From the NCBI RefSeq assembly GCF_003967515.1, contig NZ_BIFQ01000001.1:4712001-4776000 (forward strand): 64,000 bases of DNA, given 5' to 3'. Below the pieces are notes generated by a model. That model was not told the origin of the DNA. It was given only the letters and a program-made list of their open reading frames with translations, and searched no databases. The position numbers and the translations under genes were made by a program. Shown one piece after another: positions 45,072-53,450 of this stretch (the stretch's first letter is position 1; each line of letters opens with the position of its first letter). The stretch comes from Dictyobacter aurantiacus (GTDB lineage: Bacteria > Chloroflexota > Ktedonobacteria > Ktedonobacterales > Ktedonobacteraceae).

Positions 45072-46628
45072 TTATGCGATCTCCTCTAACATCTGTTTAC
45101 GTTGTTCAATAATTTCAATAAAAGTGGCGATCTGTCTTTTCTGATCCTGGACGTACCAGGAGGTATCGTTCTCGTCGATCTCCCACGGCTGCTGCGCTTC
45201 CTGCAGGCAACTGGGATGAAGCGCGCTGGCGACCCTGGGCAGACCTACATTCCAGTAGTAATGCTGCTGGCTGGTGGTGTTGGTATCTTTATAATAGGCG
45301 CGCAGTACCTGCAAGATATGCAGGCTAAACTCCTGGCTCCACGGAGCTGGTAACAACTCTGTAGCGGCTTCCCAGGTATATTTGTCCCGCAGAAGCGGCT
45401 CTATCAACGCATCGGTGACTGGCTGGGGAAGCTCGGCCAGCATCTCATGACACACTCTGGTTTCCGGTCGTTGCCTGCTCGGCAGGTATAACAGGTACTG
45501 CAACAATGGCTGATACCATGCCAGGGAGTGATGACGCCGGGCCGCGACCTGTAGTTGCTGAAGTAGAAACTTGCCATAGGTGTCACTTTTGTCCTGCCAT
45601 ATTTTCTGCCTGTTCTCGACCAGCTCGGTGACTATTTGCTGTGGCGAGAGACCCAGGCGCTCTTCCCAGTGGGCTGGTGATATTTTGCTAAAGGCTAGCT
45701 GCAGCCATTGCTCTGGTTGCGTTGGCCATGAGCTGCGCGCGCTCGGTGCTAGCGCCTCTTTACTGGCATCATCGAGTTGATCTGGTATGGTGATAGTAAG
45801 CTTGTTTGAAATTCGACTCGGGTCATAGCTGATGAATTGATCGGCGGCCGCCAGGAAGCGCTGTGTCAGTGGTGATTCTGGCAGCAATAGGATCAGGTCT
45901 GCAGCCTGCTCTCGTACGCCTTCGCTGCGGTCGAGCAGTGCCAGCTCCAGAAAACTGTGATCGTCGAGCGAGAGACCGCCGCGCATCTGTGCTAGAAAGG
46001 CCAGGCGTATCTCGGCTTTCTCCTGCTTCCAGACCGCCTGCAGCCATTCGCGTGCGCGGGCAGGATCTTTCTGCCTCATTTGCTGTAAAACCTGCTGGCG
46101 CTGTGGCGGCGTTCCCTCCTGCCAGATGGTTTCGAGGTCCGCTTCTGGCTGCTGCCCCTGTTGTGTGATCCAGCCCCATTCAGGTACAAACTGGCTCAGC
46201 CAGCGGCCGCGCTCGCCCAGCAGGGGCGCTATCGTTTCCCTGAACTCGCGATGGCTCGTGGCGTAGCTGATGTACTGCGGCAAGCACTCGTGCGGCAACC
46301 GCTGCTGCGAGTGCCGCAGACGTTGCAGGGCCTCGGGCAGCAGGATGTTGTGCGGCTGCTGGAAGAGACCCTCGATTAGCTGCGCGACGCGCATGGAGCA
46401 GGTCGGCATTGTCTCGGGCGCGGCGATAGGCAGAGGAGCTGGCGCCTCGGGCGCGATCATGCCGGCCTGTGTATAAATGGATTGAGCGGCGGCGGCCAGC
46501 AGAAAAGATCGTTCACCCCCTGCGGCAGGAAGCTGTTGCGTCAAGGCATCGACCGCGTCGCCAGCCGTTGGAATACGCGCGCCCACCTGGGCGGTGCCGA
46601 CCACGGCCGTCTTTAAAAATGCGTCCAT
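45072..46628 (-). CDS. DUF5691-like helical-repeat protein
   Basis: A 518-residue protein, cytoplasmic, nearly all helical, with HEAT-like repeats (for example QQVLQQMRQKDPARAREWL, EIRLAFLAQM, DHSFLELALLDRSEGVREQAADLIL). The N-terminus MDAFLKTAVVGTAQV is followed by a Pro/Ala-rich stretch. It is probably a scaffold. It ends 1 bp before the MoxR start and starts 15 bp after the SWIM gene stop, in the order typical for this operon type. The family name is from recall; no enzymatic motif is visible. Confidence 0.7.
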   Translation of the reverse strand: MDAFLKTAVVGTAQVGARIPTAGDAVDALTQQLPAAGGERSFLLAAAAQSIYTQAGMIAPEAPAPLPIAAPETMPTCSMRVAQLIEGLFQQPHNILLPEALQRLRHSQQRLPHECLPQYISYATSHREFRETIAPLLGERGRWLSQFVPEWGWITQQGQQPEADLETIWQEGTPPQRQQVLQQMRQKDPARAREWLQAVWKQEKAEIRLAFLAQMRGGLSLDDHSFLELALLDRSEGVREQAADLILLLPESPLTQRFLAAADQFISYDPSRISNKLTITIPDQLDDASKEALAPSARSSWPTQPEQWLQLAFSKISPAHWEERLGLSPQQIVTELVENRQKIWQDKSDTYGKFLLQQLQVAARRHHSLAWYQPLLQYLLYLPSRQRPETRVCHEMLAELPQPVTDALIEPLLRDKYTWEAATELLPAPWSQEFSLHILQVLRAYYKDTNTTSQQHYYWNVGLPRVASALHPSCLQEAQQPWEIDENDTSWYVQDQKRQIATFIEIIEQRKQMLEEIA

Positions 46629-46642
46629 AATATCCCTGCTTC

Positions 46643-47968
46643 CTATAGTAAGTGATAGCTGTGATTGATCAAGGCACCAAGCGGCATGAGCGTCTCACCG
46701 TTCCACTCGGCGGCCAGGTCAAGTGGGTGTCCGCCGGAGAGCGCCAGCAGTTTCCAGTGCTCGTTCTGGCTGCGCGCCAGGGGAAGGGACTGGCCCTGTT
46801 GATCGCGCAGCCACCAGGTTTTGCTCTCTTGATCATAGATGGGCAGGCTATCCTGGATCAGGCAGAGAAAGCGTTCCTGCCAGGGATTGCGACCCAGTTG
46901 CCGCGCTACGCCGTCCAGAAAATCGGTGAAGCTGGCGACGCCTGGGAGGCGCTCCTGAATGGGCCGGCTGATGCCGTGGCGCTGGGCGAAGAGGGCGCGC
47001 TGCGGCACCACGCCGGGCCAGTAGACCAGTTCGGCCTGCTGATGGGTGCCCAGGGGATAGGTCTCGCCGAATGGCGCGCCCATATAGGAAAATTGCAGCA
47101 CAAAAGTGGCCTGGCCACTGGTGGTGCCATATAGCCAGGTGCGCTGGGCGCGACCGCGCTCGACCTGTTCACGCGTCTGCCCCAGAAACAGCCAGTCATC
47201 GCTGATGTGGGTGCCCCGTTCGAGTACCTCCGGCTCTTTCAAGGACCAGCCGACCAGCTGGCGAACGTTCTCTTGCATCTCCGCGCTCAGACGTTCCTGG
47301 TGTTGGTAGGCTTCGCTCAGCAGTGCCAGCTTGCCCAACTGCGCCAGTAGCTTACTGGTCCAATCTTTTGAGGCATTGGGGATGGCGGTCAGGGCGCGGA
47401 TGCGCGTCGCCAGTCCGGACGCCTGGGCATCGACCATCTGCGCCGCCTGTCCCTCCCAGAAGGAGCTCGGCTGCGCCTCCAGGCTGCCCAGGCCGTTGCG
47501 GATCAGATCGTTGAGCCAGAGATCGAGCTGGCTGAGGCCCTGCTGGATCTTTTCCTCGCGCTTCTCTATCGTTTTCTTCTGTTTGTCTGCATCTGACTGT
47601 TGAGCGGCTCTGCTTGAGCGTGTCTCCTGGCGCTGCTGCTGGGCTTCGCGCTTGCTTAACCAGCTGCTCACCCATTCCAGTGGCTCGCTCTCTGGCAAGG
47701 CTGTAGGGACAGCGGCGGCCAGAAAGAGGAGACCGAGGCTATGTTTACAGGGAAGCTTGCGGCTAGGACAACTGCACCGGGTGGTGAATGTCGAACGCTC
47801 GATGCACACCTGGTAGAGGCTGCTTCCCTGACATTCCCCCCAGATCGCCTGCCCGTTGTGTCCCAGGTTGCTCCAGAACTTCTCCAACGCGAGCTTCTTG
47901 CCCGCTTTGGCCGCGCTGGCGTCGGGCGCCATCTGGTCGACCTGGTCGGTGGTAATGTGTAATTCCAC
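46643..47968 (-). CDS. SWIM zinc-finger protein
   Basis: A 441-residue protein with an N-terminal SWIM zinc finger CSCx6CKH (C65, C67, C74, H76), preceded by the usual beta strands (SSLYQVCIERSTFTTR). SWIM fingers bind DNA or proteins. The rest is helical followed by a beta-rich C-terminal third (LSGGHPLDLAAEWNGETLMPLGAL). It is the first gene of the operon, and its start is probably GTG at 47968 after GGGGGAA. In this context it may recruit the MoxR/VWA machinery to its target. Confidence 0.82.
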   Translation of the reverse strand: MELHITTDQVDQMAPDASAAKAGKKLALEKFWSNLGHNGQAIWGECQGSSLYQVCIERSTFTTRCSCPSRKLPCKHSLGLLFLAAAVPTALPESEPLEWVSSWLSKREAQQQRQETRSSRAAQQSDADKQKKTIEKREEKIQQGLSQLDLWLNDLIRNGLGSLEAQPSSFWEGQAAQMVDAQASGLATRIRALTAIPNASKDWTSKLLAQLGKLALLSEAYQHQERLSAEMQENVRQLVGWSLKEPEVLERGTHISDDWLFLGQTREQVERGRAQRTWLYGTTSGQATFVLQFSYMGAPFGETYPLGTHQQAELVYWPGVVPQRALFAQRHGISRPIQERLPGVASFTDFLDGVARQLGRNPWQERFLCLIQDSLPIYDQESKTWWLRDQQGQSLPLARSQNEHWKLLALSGGHPLDLAAEWNGETLMPLGALINHSYHLL

Positions 47969-48209
47969 GAGTGCGATTCCCCCGAAGAAGTTTTTTTTGT
48001 TCTACCATTATATTCTTTTCATGCCCTACCATTGCGGAAAGTCATGCCACGTAAAACTATGCTCCTGGCTGAAACTTGCGCCCCTACTTCGTACGTGTGA
48101 GTTGTAGGACTTACCCTGGCGCGCACGGCTGATTTTTCAGCTCGATCCGTCACCCTGACGCAGTGTGGCAGGGATGAACATGTTTTTCTGTTCAGGAATG
48201 GAGGCATAC

Positions 48210-48596
48210 ATGGGTGCTCATCATGAGCAAGAATATACACGTAATCGCAGTGAGCAGGTTGATGAATTGAATAGCGAGGCCCGTGATAAGGGCACAACGC
48301 CGGAAAAAATTCAGAAACAGTCATCTGCCATATCATCGGATGAGGCCGTTCCGGGCCAGAAGCCAGATCACAGGTTGGTGGATGGCTACGCGATGACCCA
48401 GGGTGGTGAGACTGCGCAACCCCGGCGCAACGAGACGGAAGGCTACGATCCCACCCATAGCGGGGTACGTCGTCCGCCCAATAAGCCGGGTGCGCCGACC
48501 GAAACTCCGGGCCGTGACGAAGGGACCGCCTGGTCTTCTCAGGAGCAGATGGGTAGCTTGAAAGATACCTATGATGAGAAGAATCCCGCTGAATAG
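48210..48596 (+). CDS. Small hydrophilic protein, 128 aa
   Basis: A 128-residue, very polar, probably disordered protein (MGAHHEQEYTRNRSEQ..., GTTPEKIQKQSS, PRRNETEGYDPTHSGVRRPPNKPGAP). The ATG at 48210 follows GGAGG at 5 bases, better than the ATG at 48165. No family recognised; composition recalls desiccation- or stress-related hydrophilins. The neighbouring Hsp20 gene, 69 bp downstream in the same direction, fits a stress role, but this is inference. Confidence 0.7.
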   Translation: MGAHHEQEYTRNRSEQVDELNSEARDKGTTPEKIQKQSSAISSDEAVPGQKPDHRLVDGYAMTQGGETAQPRRNETEGYDPTHSGVRRPPNKPGAPTETPGRDEGTAWSSQEQMGSLKDTYDEKNPAE

Positions 48597-48665
48597 CCTG
48601 CCTGGTTTGGTGGTTGGTAAGTTGATCCTGTTGATGTCATGATACAGTGCAGAAAGGCGTGAGGT

Positions 48666-49058
48666 ATGCAAGAGAAAGCCAAGATTCAACACATACCGGT
48701 AAAAATGTATCGCACGGCTGATCGTTTAATGGTTGCCGCTCCGATGCCGGGTCTGCAACCGGAAGATATTACAGCCCAGGTTTCTGAGGATGGACGCCTG
48801 ATTATTCAGGGTGAGTTGCGAGGTATGCTCAAGGATCTCAAGGAATTGCTGGTGGACGAGTGGAGTGTAGGTGGCTATTATCGCGATATCGAACTGCCCG
48901 ACATGGTGGATGGGGTGCACGCCAACGCCAACTATGGCAATGGCGTCCTGGTGATCGCCTTCCCCTTAAGCGAGCAGATACAACCTGTAACGCTCAAACT
49001 GCAAAAGACGGCCACCGATCGCGGTGGACGCAGTGGTAATGCTGGCCACACCTTCTAA
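48666..49058 (+). CDS. Hsp20 / alpha-crystallin family small heat-shock protein
   Basis: A 130-residue holdase chaperone. The alpha-crystallin domain is recognised by RLMVAAPMPGLQPEDITAQVSEDGRLIIQGE, YYRDIELPDMVDG and the ANANYGNGVLVIAFPL segment with the conserved GVL motif. The N-terminal arm is short (about 12 residues), and the C-terminal tail lacks a clear IxI motif, so oligomerisation may differ from the norm. GTGAGGT precedes the ATG. It is followed immediately by a 35-bp palindrome, which may stabilise or end the message. Confidence 0.9.
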   Translation: MQEKAKIQHIPVKMYRTADRLMVAAPMPGLQPEDITAQVSEDGRLIIQGELRGMLKDLKELLVDEWSVGGYYRDIELPDMVDGVHANANYGNGVLVIAFPLSEQIQPVTLKLQKTATDRGGRSGNAGHTF

Positions 49059-49069
49059 GATTATGTTGT

Positions 49070-49143
49070 ATGTGAGGTGGTCGTGCAACGCCAGGGAGGG
49101 GTGCATTCGCACCCCTCCCTGGCGTTGCACGACCACCTCACAT
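49070..49143. repeat. 35-bp perfect palindrome after hsp20
   Basis: Arms 49070-49104 and 49109-49143 are exact reverse complements with loop ATTC, the same loop as copy 3 at 3759. The 41-bp tandem array begins at the end of the right arm. No GC-rich companion hairpin lies on this side. Confidence 0.9.
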
Positions 49144-49418
49144 CCTTAAGGGGTGCAAGGGTCCTCCCTATGACCCCGCCCAATCCTTAAGGGGTGCAAG
49201 GGTCCTCCCTATGACCCCGCCCAATCCTTAAGGGGTGCAAGGGTCCTCCCTATGATCCCGCCCAATCCTTAAGGGGTGCAGGGTCCTCCCTGCGCCCCCG
49301 CCCAATCCTTAAGGGGTGCAAGGGTCCTCCCTATGACCCCGCCCAATCTTTAAGGGGCGCCGGGTCCTCCCTATGACCTCGCCCAATCCTTAAGGGGTGC
49401 AGGGTCCTCCCTGCCGGG
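49142..49418. repeat. Tandem array of 41-bp repeats, 6.8 copies
   Basis: Units start at 49142, 49183, 49224, 49265, 49305, 49346 and 49386 (partial). The unit begins ATCCTTAAGGGGTGCAAGGG and ends GACCCCGCCCA; lengths are 41 or 40. Each unit can fold GGGTC-CTCCCTAT-GACCC. Copies differ at a few positions. No unique spacers separate the units. Confidence 0.9.
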
Positions 49419-49456
49419 GTGTGGGGTGTCCCCGCTATCCTTCTCTCTCCTCCCCC

Positions 49457-49535
49457 GCCGCCCGCAGGGCGGCACATTGAAGAAGTGAAGATCCAGGCTG
49501 GATTGTAGTCACAATCCAGCCTGGATCTTCACTTC
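49457..49535 (+). repeat. Bipartite palindrome, copy 5
   Basis: A short GC hairpin GCCGCCC-GCA-GGGCGGC (49457-49473) is followed by a long perfect hairpin with arms 49482-49506 and 49511-49535 (25 bp) and loop AGTC. The order matches copies 1 and 2. Confidence 0.85.
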
Positions 49536-49648
49536 CTCCTTTATGGAACAGGTTAAGAAAAGACGGTACCGGTAAAGTTTTCTTAAGCTTATATCAAACC
49601 ACTGTTCATTTTAATTATTATATGTTTCAATATAGTTATAACAAGAGG

Positions 49649-49740
49649 ATCGTTACAGACACGTAACGATTAACATGTATGAACATTGTTAATAACTGAG
49701 TGTGGTTTCGTGTATTGCTAATGAGTGAATGTGGTTTCGT
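49649..49740 (+). promoter_or_regulatory. Operator-like sites upstream of the sigma-factor gene
   Basis: ATCGTTAC-AGACAC-GTAACGAT (49649-49670) is an exact inverted repeat. TTAACA...TGTTAA follows (about 49670-49692). The 13-base stretch TGTGGTTTCGTGT then occurs twice about 30 bases apart (near 49700 and 49730). These would suit binding of dimeric regulators; the protein is unknown. Confidence 0.5.
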
Positions 49741-49806
49741 GTTATGTCGGAATTCGTATTTTTTTATTGTATGGACCTTATATTGAACAATAAATGAGGT
49801 GAATGT

Positions 49807-50559
49807 GTGTCAACCCAACTTGCTGTAGCACCTGAAGAAATACCCCCGCCGGTTCTAACTCCTTGCTACACATCGGCGGTCAGTTCAATGAGCTTGCTGG
49901 AATTGGTGCGGTTCTGTAAGGAAGAGATGGGCAATTACTGCCGGGGCGAGGTCGGCGACGATCGCTATGCCCTTGAGATCTTACGACGCGCCATGAAGTT
50001 ACATGATGCGCAGGCCTGGGACGCGTTGCAGCAATGTTTTTCAGGTATCGTTCATACCTGGATACGTCGCCATTCCAAGCGCGAGCGCGCCTATGCCCTC
50101 GATAGTGAAGAGAACTATGTAGCCCAGGCGTTTACACGTTTCTGGCAGGCCAGCGTTAATAATGCTGAACTTAAATTTACGTCGCTGGCTTCAGCCCTGA
50201 ACTATTTGCGTGCTAGCTTGAATGGCGCCATTATGGATACGTTACGCGTCTATACGCATCCGAACGAGATCCCATTACCGGATGCCAATGATCCGGTCTA
50301 CAATTATGAACTGGCGACCGAGGAGCCAGAAGATTTTGAAGAGTTGTGGTTTGTGGTACGGTCTCTTCTGAGTGGTGAGCGCGAGATCCGGCTGGCCTAT
50401 TTACATTTCCATTGCGGTCTCAAGGCGCGCGAGATTGTACAGTTTTGTCCCGACGAGTTCAATGATGTCCAGGAAGTTTATCGCTTACGGCATAACATTT
50501 TTAAGCGCCTGACGCGCAATGCCGACCAGATTCGCTGGCGTCTGAGTTGTATCGCTTGA
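49807..50559 (+). CDS. Divergent ECF-like sigma factor
   Basis: A 250-residue protein resembling RNA polymerase sigma factors of the extracytoplasmic type. AWDALQQCFSGIVHTWIRRH and NYVAQAFTRFWQAS look like region 2; a linker with SALNYLRASLNGAIMDTLR continues; and GEREIRLAYLHFHCGLKAREIVQFCP...VQEVYRLRHNIFKRL resembles region 4, whose helix-turn-helix would read -35 elements. The N-terminal 55 residues are an extra. GTG start at 49807 with GAGGTG upstream. No anti-sigma gene adjoins it. Operator-like repeats precede it. Confidence 0.7.
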   Translation: MSTQLAVAPEEIPPPVLTPCYTSAVSSMSLLELVRFCKEEMGNYCRGEVGDDRYALEILRRAMKLHDAQAWDALQQCFSGIVHTWIRRHSKRERAYALDSEENYVAQAFTRFWQASVNNAELKFTSLASALNYLRASLNGAIMDTLRVYTHPNEIPLPDANDPVYNYELATEEPEDFEELWFVVRSLLSGEREIRLAYLHFHCGLKAREIVQFCPDEFNDVQEVYRLRHNIFKRLTRNADQIRWRLSCIA

Positions 50560-50599
50560 GTGGATATGGTATCATAGTCAGAGATAAAGTTCGTATTTC

Positions 50600-50682
50600 A
50601 GCCAACTGGTGATGGAGCTCACCCGGTCAACTTCTGTAGCACGTTGACCAAACCGCATAGAAGCTAATGGCTCCTGATGACG
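50600..50682 (+). promoter_or_regulatory. Fluoride riboswitch (crcB motif)
   Basis: The leader of two crcB genes contains the fluoride aptamer pattern. GGTG-ATGGAGCT-CACC (50608-50623) is the first stem with the conserved GATGG loop. A second stem follows (GGTCAAC...GTTGACC), then CTAATGGCTCCTGATGAC. The loop bases GGAGC (50614-50618) can pair with GCTCC (50670-50674), the pseudoknot that closes the fluoride pocket. Because GCTCC is also the 5' strand of the terminator that follows, fluoride binding should block termination (an ON switch). Confidence 0.85.
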
Positions 50683-50719
50683 CATTGACAAGAATAGAGC
50701 GGCGTCATCAGGAGCTTTT
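50670..50719 (+). terminator. Riboswitch-controlled terminator
   Basis: GCTCCTGATGACGC (50670-50683) pairs with GCGTCATCAGGAGC (50702-50715), followed by TTTT. The 5' strand overlaps the aptamer's pseudoknot strand, giving mutually exclusive structures. Confidence 0.85.
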
Positions 50720-50758
50720 GTGTATGTAGAGATCTCAGGAGTAGGTAAGACAGGCTGT

Positions 50759-51145
50759 ATGGATGGACCTTTTCTCGTGCAACTGGTAAGTATTGGGTGC
50801 GCAGGCGCCCTGGGGGCTGTCGCGCGTTATATGTTGGGATATATGATCACCCGCCGCGCCGGCTCTACGTTCCCCTTTGGAACGCTTGTCATTAATGTGA
50901 GTGGCTCGTTTTTTATTGGACTCGTCTTTGCGCTGACCGCCCGACACGTGGTGAGTCCCGCCATTCAACTGATCCTGGCCACCGGTTTTCTAGGTGGCTA
51001 TACCACCTTTAGCACTATGTCCTGGGAAGGGGTGCAACTGGCTCGTGGTGGTAGGATGTGGGCCAGCGTGTTGTACCTGGGGGAAAATGTGGTTCTGGGC
51101 ATACTGGCCGTAGCCCTGGGCATCGCTGCAGGATGGTGGTTCTAA
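50759..51145 (+). CDS. crcB: CrcB/Fluc fluoride channel, subunit 1
   Basis: A 128-residue four-span membrane protein of the Fluc family, which exports toxic fluoride. Characteristic motifs are GALGAVARYML in span 1, GTLVINVSGSF with the conserved asparagine in span 2, and GFLGGYTTFSTMSWEG in span 3. Fluc channels work as antiparallel dimers, and pairs of crcB genes usually encode heterodimers; the second subunit gene follows with TAA directly before its ATG. I chose ATG 50759 because an upstream GTG would lie inside the terminator. Expression is governed by the fluoride riboswitch upstream. Confidence 0.92.
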   Translation: MDGPFLVQLVSIGCAGALGAVARYMLGYMITRRAGSTFPFGTLVINVSGSFFIGLVFALTARHVVSPAIQLILATGFLGGYTTFSTMSWEGVQLARGGRMWASVLYLGENVVLGILAVALGIAAGWWF

Positions 51146-51640
51146 ATGCGGAAAAAACACTTCAATATACTGGGACTCGTGATTGTTTTCTGTGGCGGTT
51201 TTCTGGGTACAGTCGCGCGCTATCTTCTCAGTCATGCTATCCAGGCCAGCCTGGGCAACAACTGGCCCTACGACATCCTGTTGATCAACATCACCGGCGC
51301 CTTTGCCCTATCCCTGATCTCTACCCTTGCCGATGCCTCGCTCTACATCAGTCCTGCGCGCCGCCTCTTCCTCAATGTCGGTTTTATGGGTGCCTACACC
51401 ACCTTCAGCAGCCTGGCGCTGGGCGACTTCACCCTCCTGAGCGGCGAGAAGGCCATGCTGGCTCTGCTCTATCTGCTCTGCAGCATCATTGGTGGCATCA
51501 TCGCCGTCGTACTCGGCCAGATTCTTGGCCTGCGCATCGTCCAACGTCACACCCCTGCCACCGCCGCGCTCCCCGAATTGGAAGATATCACCCACAACGA
51601 AATCCTCGAAGAAGAGCGCTTATCCCCCCCCTCATCGTAG
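51146..51640 (+). CDS. crcB: CrcB/Fluc fluoride channel, subunit 2
   Basis: A 164-residue partner of the preceding channel subunit. It has four membrane spans with GGFLGTVARYLLS, LLINITGAF (span 2 asparagine) and GFMGAYTTFSSLALGDF. An acidic C-terminal tail of about 30 residues (PELEDITHNEILEEER) extends past the usual family length of about 125 residues. The start codon follows the previous stop without a gap, so translation is coupled, ensuring equal amounts of both subunits. Confidence 0.92.
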   Translation: MRKKHFNILGLVIVFCGGFLGTVARYLLSHAIQASLGNNWPYDILLINITGAFALSLISTLADASLYISPARRLFLNVGFMGAYTTFSSLALGDFTLLSGEKAMLALLYLLCSIIGGIIAVVLGQILGLRIVQRHTPATAALPELEDITHNEILEEERLSPPSS

Positions 51641-51758
51641 GTGCCGGGCTTGCCCCGGATTTGTCGCGCAGCGACTCCGCGCCCGTCTGGGCAAGGCGAT
51701 TGTTTTTAGCGTACAATCAAGAGAACACAGTCTTTTTTGGTAGGTAAAGGAGCATCGT

Positions 51759-53297
51759 ATGCAAACCCTGCTTGGTATCGATCTTGGTACAACCGGTGTT
51801 AAAGCAGCCCTCTTCGCGGCCGATGATGGGCGCGTGATCGCTGATGCCTTCATTGAGTATCCATTATTTCACCCCCACCCTGGCTGGGCGGAGCAGAATC
51901 CTACTGACTGGTGGGAGGCCACTCTTTCCGCCATTCGTCTGTGCCTGCGGGCCGGTGCCAGCAAGGGGGCGGCGGCTGAGGATGTGCGTGGACTCGGTCT
52001 GTCGGGTCAGATGCATGGCGTGGTCCTGCTGGACGAGCAGCGGCAGGTATTGCGCCCCTGCATCATCTGGGCGGACCAGCGCAGCGATGATCAGTGCCGC
52101 TGGATTACTGAGAAGGTGGGTGCCGCTCAACTGATCGAATATGTGAGCAATCCGGCCCTGACAGGATTTTCGGCCCCCAAACTGCTCTGGGTGCGTGATC
52201 ATGAACCAGAGATCTTCGCGCGGGCTCGGACCATGCTGCTGCCAAAGGACTATATCCGCTATCGCCTGACCGGTGTGCTGGCAATGGAGATCTCGGACGC
52301 GGCCGGCACCTGCCTGCTGGACGTGAAGCATGGGGGGTGGTCGCAAGAGGTGCTGGCTGCCCTTGAGCTTGATCCTTCCCTGCTTCCTCCGGTGGTTCCG
52401 GCCGACGCGGCCAGCGGAACCATCACGGCCGAGGTAGCCAATCAGACCGGTCTGCCGGCTGGAGTGCCGGTGGCGGGTGGGGGTGCCGATAACGCCTGTG
52501 GAGCCGTCGGCAATGGCGTGGTCGAGCCTGGACTGGCCCTGGTATCGGTCGGCACCAGCGGCATCGTGCTGGCCCATGCGAGCTCTCCGCAGGTGGATAC
52601 CTCGGGTCCCGTTCCGCGTGTGCATACCTTTAACCATGCTGTCCCCAATGGCTGGTATCTGATGGGCGTCACACAGGGTGCGGGACTCTCGCTGCGCTGG
52701 GTGCGCGACAACATCGGCCTGCCCGAGCGGGCGCTGGAGCGCTGGACCGGGATCGATCCCTATGAACTGCTGTCGAAAGAGGCTGAAGGCGTTCCCGCTG
52801 GCAGCGAGGGGTTGATCTTCCTGCCCTATCTACAGGGTGAGCGTACGCCCCACCTGGACGCCTATGCCCGTGGTGGCTGGATCGGCCTGACCGCCAGCCA
52901 TGATCGCCGCCACCTGGTTCGTTCGGTGCTGGAAGGCGTAGCCTTCAGTCTCAAGGACTGCTATGCCATCATTCGTGAACAGGGCCTGCAGCTTAACCAG
53001 GTGCGCGCTACTGGCGGCGGCGCCAAGAGTCCCCTCTGGCGGCAGATTATCGCCGATGTTTTGGGCGTCGAACTGGTTGTCACCAACTCTTCTGAGGGAC
53101 CCGCCTTCGGAGCGGCCCTGCTGGCTGGAGTCGCCGGTGGTGTCTACTCCTCGGTACAGGAAGCCTGCGCCCAGACCGTGCGCGTGGTACAGCGTACCGC
53201 GCCCGACCCCGCCACCGCACCAGCGTATGAGCAGGCCTACGAGACCTACAAAGCCCTCTACCCCGCCCTCAAACCCATTATCAGTCGCCCCCTCTAA
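51759..53297 (+). CDS. xylB: Xylulokinase
   Basis: A 512-residue FGGY-family kinase, phosphorylating D-xylulose to xylulose 5-phosphate for the pentose phosphate path. LLGIDLGTTGVKAALF is the phosphate-1 motif. GLSGQMHGVVLLD is the xylulokinase-type substrate segment. IIWADQRSDDQC, GGGADNACGAVGNG and the C-terminal RATGGGAKSPLWRQIIADVLG adenosine motif complete the fold. AAGGAG precedes the ATG. No xylose isomerase or transporter is adjacent, although a sugar porter is encoded 8.7 kb downstream. A strong 19-bp-stem terminator follows. Confidence 0.92.
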   Translation: MQTLLGIDLGTTGVKAALFAADDGRVIADAFIEYPLFHPHPGWAEQNPTDWWEATLSAIRLCLRAGASKGAAAEDVRGLGLSGQMHGVVLLDEQRQVLRPCIIWADQRSDDQCRWITEKVGAAQLIEYVSNPALTGFSAPKLLWVRDHEPEIFARARTMLLPKDYIRYRLTGVLAMEISDAAGTCLLDVKHGGWSQEVLAALELDPSLLPPVVPADAASGTITAEVANQTGLPAGVPVAGGGADNACGAVGNGVVEPGLALVSVGTSGIVLAHASSPQVDTSGPVPRVHTFNHAVPNGWYLMGVTQGAGLSLRWVRDNIGLPERALERWTGIDPYELLSKEAEGVPAGSEGLIFLPYLQGERTPHLDAYARGGWIGLTASHDRRHLVRSVLEGVAFSLKDCYAIIREQGLQLNQVRATGGGAKSPLWRQIIADVLGVELVVTNSSEGPAFGAALLAGVAGGVYSSVQEACAQTVRVVQRTAPDPATAPAYEQAYETYKALYPALKPIISRPL

Positions 53298-53308
53298 CCA
53301 CCACCTTC

Positions 53309-53356
53309 ATACAAAGGCAGAGCGCCCCAGAGTTCTAGGGCGCTCTGCCTTTGTAT
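53309..53356. terminator. Intrinsic terminator after xylB
   Basis: A 19-bp perfect stem, ATACAAAGGCAGAGCGCCC (53309-53327) with 53338-53356, and a 10-nt loop lie just after the stop codon. Confidence 0.8.
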
Positions 53357-53450
53357 CTTGCGCACCCGCAAAGCCAAGCCCCCGGCAGCCCCATCCCCAT
53401 CCTTGGATCAACATGCCCGCACAACAAAGCCCTCGGCAGCCCCATCCTTT

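Larger units (their letters stand above)
49059..49806. other. Repeat-rich spacer before the sigma-factor gene
   Basis: This 750-bp spacer has no gene. In order it holds a long palindrome (49070-49143), an array of 41-bp repeats (49142-49418), a second palindrome with its GC-rich hairpin (49457-49535), and an AT-rich region with two operator-like palindromes and a direct repeat in front of the sigma-factor gene. Confidence 0.7.

Noticed and set aside
49142-49418. Regular ~41-bp repeats as a possible CRISPR array
   Set aside because: Units are head-to-tail with no unique spacers, and no cas-like gene is in the window.
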